From: an uncultured Lachnospiraceae bacterium
Lineage (GTDB): Bacteria; Bacillota; Clostridia; Lachnospirales; Lachnospiraceae
Reading direction: 5' to 3'
Assembly (NCBI GenBank): GCA_902802515.1
Contig: CADCMM010000012.1
Span: 1 to 34,598 of the forward strand
Length of the DNA: 34,598 bases
The notes under the pieces were generated by a model. The model was not told the origin of the DNA and did not search any database. It saw only the letters and a list, made by a program, of their open reading frames with translations. Positions 32,171-34,598 of this stretch are shown piece by piece; position 1 is the stretch's first letter, and each line of letters begins with the position of its first letter. The position numbers and the translations under genes are program-made.

Positions 32171-33932
32171 GAAGATCAAAACAAGAGAAGAGAGGCGCAG
32201 GCAGGCCCGAACACTCCGGGAGGTGCTCCAATATATCCGGCATTACCATGTTTTCCTGATCTTATCTGTTTTGTGTGCCGCCATTTCCGTGGCACTGACG
32301 CTGTATAATCCAATATTGATCGGAAACGCGGTAGATCAGATCATCGGAAAGGGAAAGGTGGATTACGCAGCGGTTTCCCTGATCCTTGTAAAAATGGCGG
32401 TGCTGACTGTGATTGCCGGCGCGGCGGAATGGCTGATGAATATCTGCAACAATAAGATCAGCTACAACGTAATCCGGGATATGAGGCGGGACGCCTTTGA
32501 AAGATTGCAGATCCTTCCCTTTCCATATATTGACAGCCATCCTCACGGTGAGATTGTAAGCCGCGTGATCGCTGATGTGGATCAGTTGTCGGAAGGCCTG
32601 CTGATGGGATTTACCCAGCTGTTTACCGGAGTACTCACTATAGTAGGCACGCTGCTTTTTATGTTTTCTATCAATCCGGCGATAACGATACTGGTTGTGG
32701 TGCTTACCCCGGTTTCTCTGATGGCGGCAGCCTTTATCGCCTCCAGGACTTACAGTATGTTTCAGAAACAGTCGAAGATCCGGGGAGAACAGACAGCGCT
32801 GATCGAGGAGATGCTCGGAAACCAGAAAATTGTAAAGGCCTTTGCTTATGAGAAAGAATCCCAGAAACGGTTTGACGAGATCAATGATCGCCTCACAGAC
32901 TGTTCATTAAAGGCCACTTTCTTTTCCTCCCTGACGAACCCGACCACCAGATTTGTGAATGCTCTGGTCTATGCCGCGGTGGGAATTTTCGGGGCAGTAT
33001 CGGCCATCCGCGGCCGTATCTCCGTGGGAAGACTGGTATCATTTTTGAGTTATGCCAACCAGTATACGAAACCGTTCAACGAAATTTCCGGAGTAATAAC
33101 GGAGCTGCAAAACTCTTTGGCCTGCGCCGACAGAATTCTGGAACTCATCCGGGAAACACCGGAAGTTCCGGAAAAGGAGGATGCGGCCGTACTCACAGAG
33201 CCGGATGGATCGGTCTGCATTGATCATGTCTCATTCTCTTACAATCCGCAGCAGCAGCTGATGGAGGATGTGAATCTGAATGTGAGCCGGGGACAGCGGG
33301 TGGCTATCGTTGGTCCAACGGGCTGCGGAAAGTCCACATTGATCAATCTGCTGATGCGCTTCTATGATGTAAGGGACGGAGCGATTCGGGTGTCCGGATA
33401 TGATGTGAGAGATCTGACCAGAAAATCTCTGCGGTGCGCTTACGGGATGGTTTTGCAGGAAACCTGGCTGAAGTCCGGTACGATCCGTGAAAATATCATA
33501 ATGGGAAAACCACAGGCCACAGAGGAAGAAATCATAGAGGCGGCCAAGGCTTCCCATGCCCACAGTTTTATACGGCGTCTGCCGGAAGGATATGATACTG
33601 TGATCTCGGAGGATGGAGGCAATCTGTCCCAGGGTCAAAAGCAGCTGCTTTGCATCACCAGAGTGATGCTCTGCCTGCCTCCGATGCTGATCCTGGATGA
33701 GGCGACTTCGTCCATTGATACCAGAACGGAGCAGAAGGTACAGAATGCCTTTGCTGTGATGATGAAGGGGAGAACCAGCTTTATCGTAGCGCATCGCCTC
33801 TCTACCATACAGGAGGCGGATGTGATTTTAGTAATGAAGAACGGTCAGATCATAGAGCAGGGTGATCATGAAAGCCTGATGCAGAAAAACGGATTTTACA
33901 CAAGACTGTACAATAGTCAGTTCGTAAACTAA
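32163..33932 (+). CDS. ABC exporter half-transporter, canonical-site subunit (probable ATA start)
   Basis: This half-transporter of about 589 residues has an N-terminal membrane domain and a nucleotide-binding domain with Walker A GPTGCGKST, signature NLSQGQKQLLC, Walker B MLILDEATSSID (Glu kept) and H-loop VAHRLST (His kept). It complements the degenerate subunit before it. The start is odd. A strong AAAGGAGG at 32147-32154 has no ATG, GTG or TTG at normal distance, only ATC 32160 and ATA 32163, both in frame. The reading from there (KKIKTREERRRQARTLREVL) looks like a genuine cytoplasmic N-terminus. The first standard start is GTG 32223, which lacks a spaced ribosome site. It overlaps the end of the first subunit gene. 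Confidence 0.88.
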   Translation: MGKKIKTREERRRQARTLREVLQYIRHYHVFLILSVLCAAISVALTLYNPILIGNAVDQIIGKGKVDYAAVSLILVKMAVLTVIAGAAEWLMNICNNKISYNVIRDMRRDAFERLQILPFPYIDSHPHGEIVSRVIADVDQLSEGLLMGFTQLFTGVLTIVGTLLFMFSINPAITILVVVLTPVSLMAAAFIASRTYSMFQKQSKIRGEQTALIEEMLGNQKIVKAFAYEKESQKRFDEINDRLTDCSLKATFFSSLTNPTTRFVNALVYAAVGIFGAVSAIRGRISVGRLVSFLSYANQYTKPFNEISGVITELQNSLACADRILELIRETPEVPEKEDAAVLTEPDGSVCIDHVSFSYNPQQQLMEDVNLNVSRGQRVAIVGPTGCGKSTLINLLMRFYDVRDGAIRVSGYDVRDLTRKSLRCAYGMVLQETWLKSGTIRENIIMGKPQATEEEIIEAAKASHAHSFIRRLPEGYDTVISEDGGNLSQGQKQLLCITRVMLCLPPMLILDEATSSIDTRTEQKVQNAFAVMMKGRTSFIVAHRLSTIQEADVILVMKNGQIIEQGDHESLMQKNGFYTRLYNSQFVN

Positions 33933-33959
33933 AAAAACCAAAAGTAGGAGAAGAGTACA

Positions 33960-34397
33960 ATGAAGATAAAACTAAAAAAACTGATGGAAAATGCGAAGCT
34001 GCCCTCCGCCGGTTCCATAAAGGCGGCTGGCTACGATCTCTATTCCTGCCTGGAGGAGCAGGTGACCATACTTCCCCATGAGACAAAAATGATCGGAACC
34101 GGTCTGGCCGTGGCCATACCGGAAGGGTACTTTGGCGGAATCTTTGCCAGAAGCGGCCTGGCCGCGAAACAGGGGCTGCGCCCGGCTAATTGTGTCGGCG
34201 TAGTTGACGCCGATTACCGCGGGGAGATCAAAGTAGCTCTTCACAATGATACAGAGCAGCCGCGCACCATCAAAGGCGGCGAGCGCATTGCCCAGCTGGT
34301 GGTGATGCCCTTCCTTTTGCTGGAATTCGAAGAAGCAGACGAGCTGGACGAGACAGAGCGCGGCGCAGGCGGATTTGGACATACGGGTATAGATTAG
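33960..34397 (+). CDS. dut: dUTP diphosphatase
   Basis: This 145-residue trimeric dUTPase hydrolyses dUTP to dUMP. All five family motifs are visible: AGYDLYS (1), ARSGLAAKQGL (2), GVVDADYRGEIKVAL (3), GGERIAQLVV (4) and ERGAGGFGHTG (5). The last two residues (Ile-Asp) and the TAG stop overlap or border repeat copy 3, whose first hairpin spans 34392-34422. The C-terminal end just after motif 5 may therefore have been set by the repeat. It starts behind AGGAGAAG, 27 nt after the ABC exporter gene. Confidence 0.95.
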   Translation: MKIKLKKLMENAKLPSAGSIKAAGYDLYSCLEEQVTILPHETKMIGTGLAVAIPEGYFGGIFARSGLAAKQGLRPANCVGVVDADYRGEIKVALHNDTEQPRTIKGGERIAQLVVMPFLLLEFEEADELDETERGAGGFGHTGID

Positions 34398-34502
34398 GAA
34401 ACACATCAGGTGTTTCCTAATCGTACTCGCCTAGGCCCGAAGGGGCGTATCCGCCGGCAGGCGGATTTTGGGACGACTTCCTTAGTCGACCCAAAAGGCA
34501 TA
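34392..34502 (+). repeat. 111-nt structured repeat, copy 3
   Basis: Hairpin 1 is a perfect 13-bp stem (34392-34404 with 34410-34422, loop ATCAG). Hairpin 2 is GCCC-GAAG-GGGC (34435-34446). Hairpin 3 is TCCGCC-GGCA-GGCGGA (34450-34465). Hairpin 4 is 34466-34477 with 34485-34496, with one A.A mismatch. It ends AAAAGGCATA. It has the same length as copy 2 and includes the last codon and the stop codon of dut. Confidence 0.92.
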
Positions 34503-34598
34503 ATTTCTGGAACACCCACTGCGTAATGACGGCTTGTAAGGAATAATGCCTGCTGAAAACATAGTTTCCTACCTTCACTTTGCTGCGTTACATTTGCC
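34503..34598. other. Non-coding right edge, possible part of another repeat
   Basis: No gene is visible. CACTGCGTAATGACGG (34516-34531) read on the - strand resembles CCGTCATGCGCAGTGG inside the foldback element (23477-23492). The segment may be the start of a related interspersed sequence cut by the window edge. Confidence 0.35.

Overview
The window looks like chromosome from an anaerobic, low-to-mid GC Firmicute, most likely a Lachnospiraceae member (Blautia-like). The basis is the methyl-branch Wood-Ljungdahl genes, strong AGGAGG ribosome sites, a T-box leader on pheST, a heterodimeric ABC exporter and tRNA genes without encoded CCA. The assignment is inferred from gene content. Thirty-one protein genes, all on the + strand, and three tRNA genes, all on the - strand, are supported.

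Layout. 1-106 is a structured repeat cut by the window edge. 226-2957 is a TrpX/TrpY/TrpZ-type ABC importer. 3241-11210 is a one-carbon operon: metF, acsD, acsC, acsE, a RACo-type corrinoid activator, fchA and folD. Together these could carry methenyl-THF to methyl-THF and then to a methyl-corrinoid protein. No CODH/ACS, formyl-THF synthetase or metV gene is in the window. 11355-12689 is NADP-type glutamate dehydrogenase, followed directly by a second repeat copy. 12895-14297 is a small island in tRNA-Thr. It has a displaced tRNA 3' fragment on the left, the intact tRNA on the right, and a small winged-helix-like protein plus a RelB/RelE pair inside.

14528-17236 is an operon of an HPr-like protein lacking the phospho-histidine, a sugar nucleotidyltransferase and a DUF1846 protein. 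17562-21276 holds sulfur amino-acid genes (cystathionine gamma-synthase/lyase, MalY/PatB C-S lyase), a C39-like cysteine-protease fold protein and an isochorismatase-family hydrolase. 21349-23270 is tcdA overlapping a rhodanese-TtcA fusion, both predicted tRNA anticodon-loop modifiers. 23411-24525 is a long foldback repeat and a homocysteine S-methyltransferase. 24549-28536 is a Phe T-box leader with an inserted repeat-rich segment, then pheS and pheT. 28680-34397 is a histidine phosphatase, queA, a two-gene ABC exporter and dut. The third repeat copy overlaps the dut stop codon.

The least explained item is a 111-nt repeat present three times (1-106 on -, 12689-12799 on +, 34392-34502 on +). 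It folds into four successive hairpins. Its core is nearly invariant, and its outer stems differ by paired, base-pair-preserving changes, which is what a conserved RNA structure would leave. Both complete copies start at or inside a stop codon. Other points of interest are a FolD that has lost its cyclohydrolase residues beside fchA, the Crh-like HPr with Asp15/Ser46, the tRNA-Thr toxin-antitoxin island, the rhodanese-TtcA fusion, and a probable ATA/ATC start for the second ABC exporter gene.
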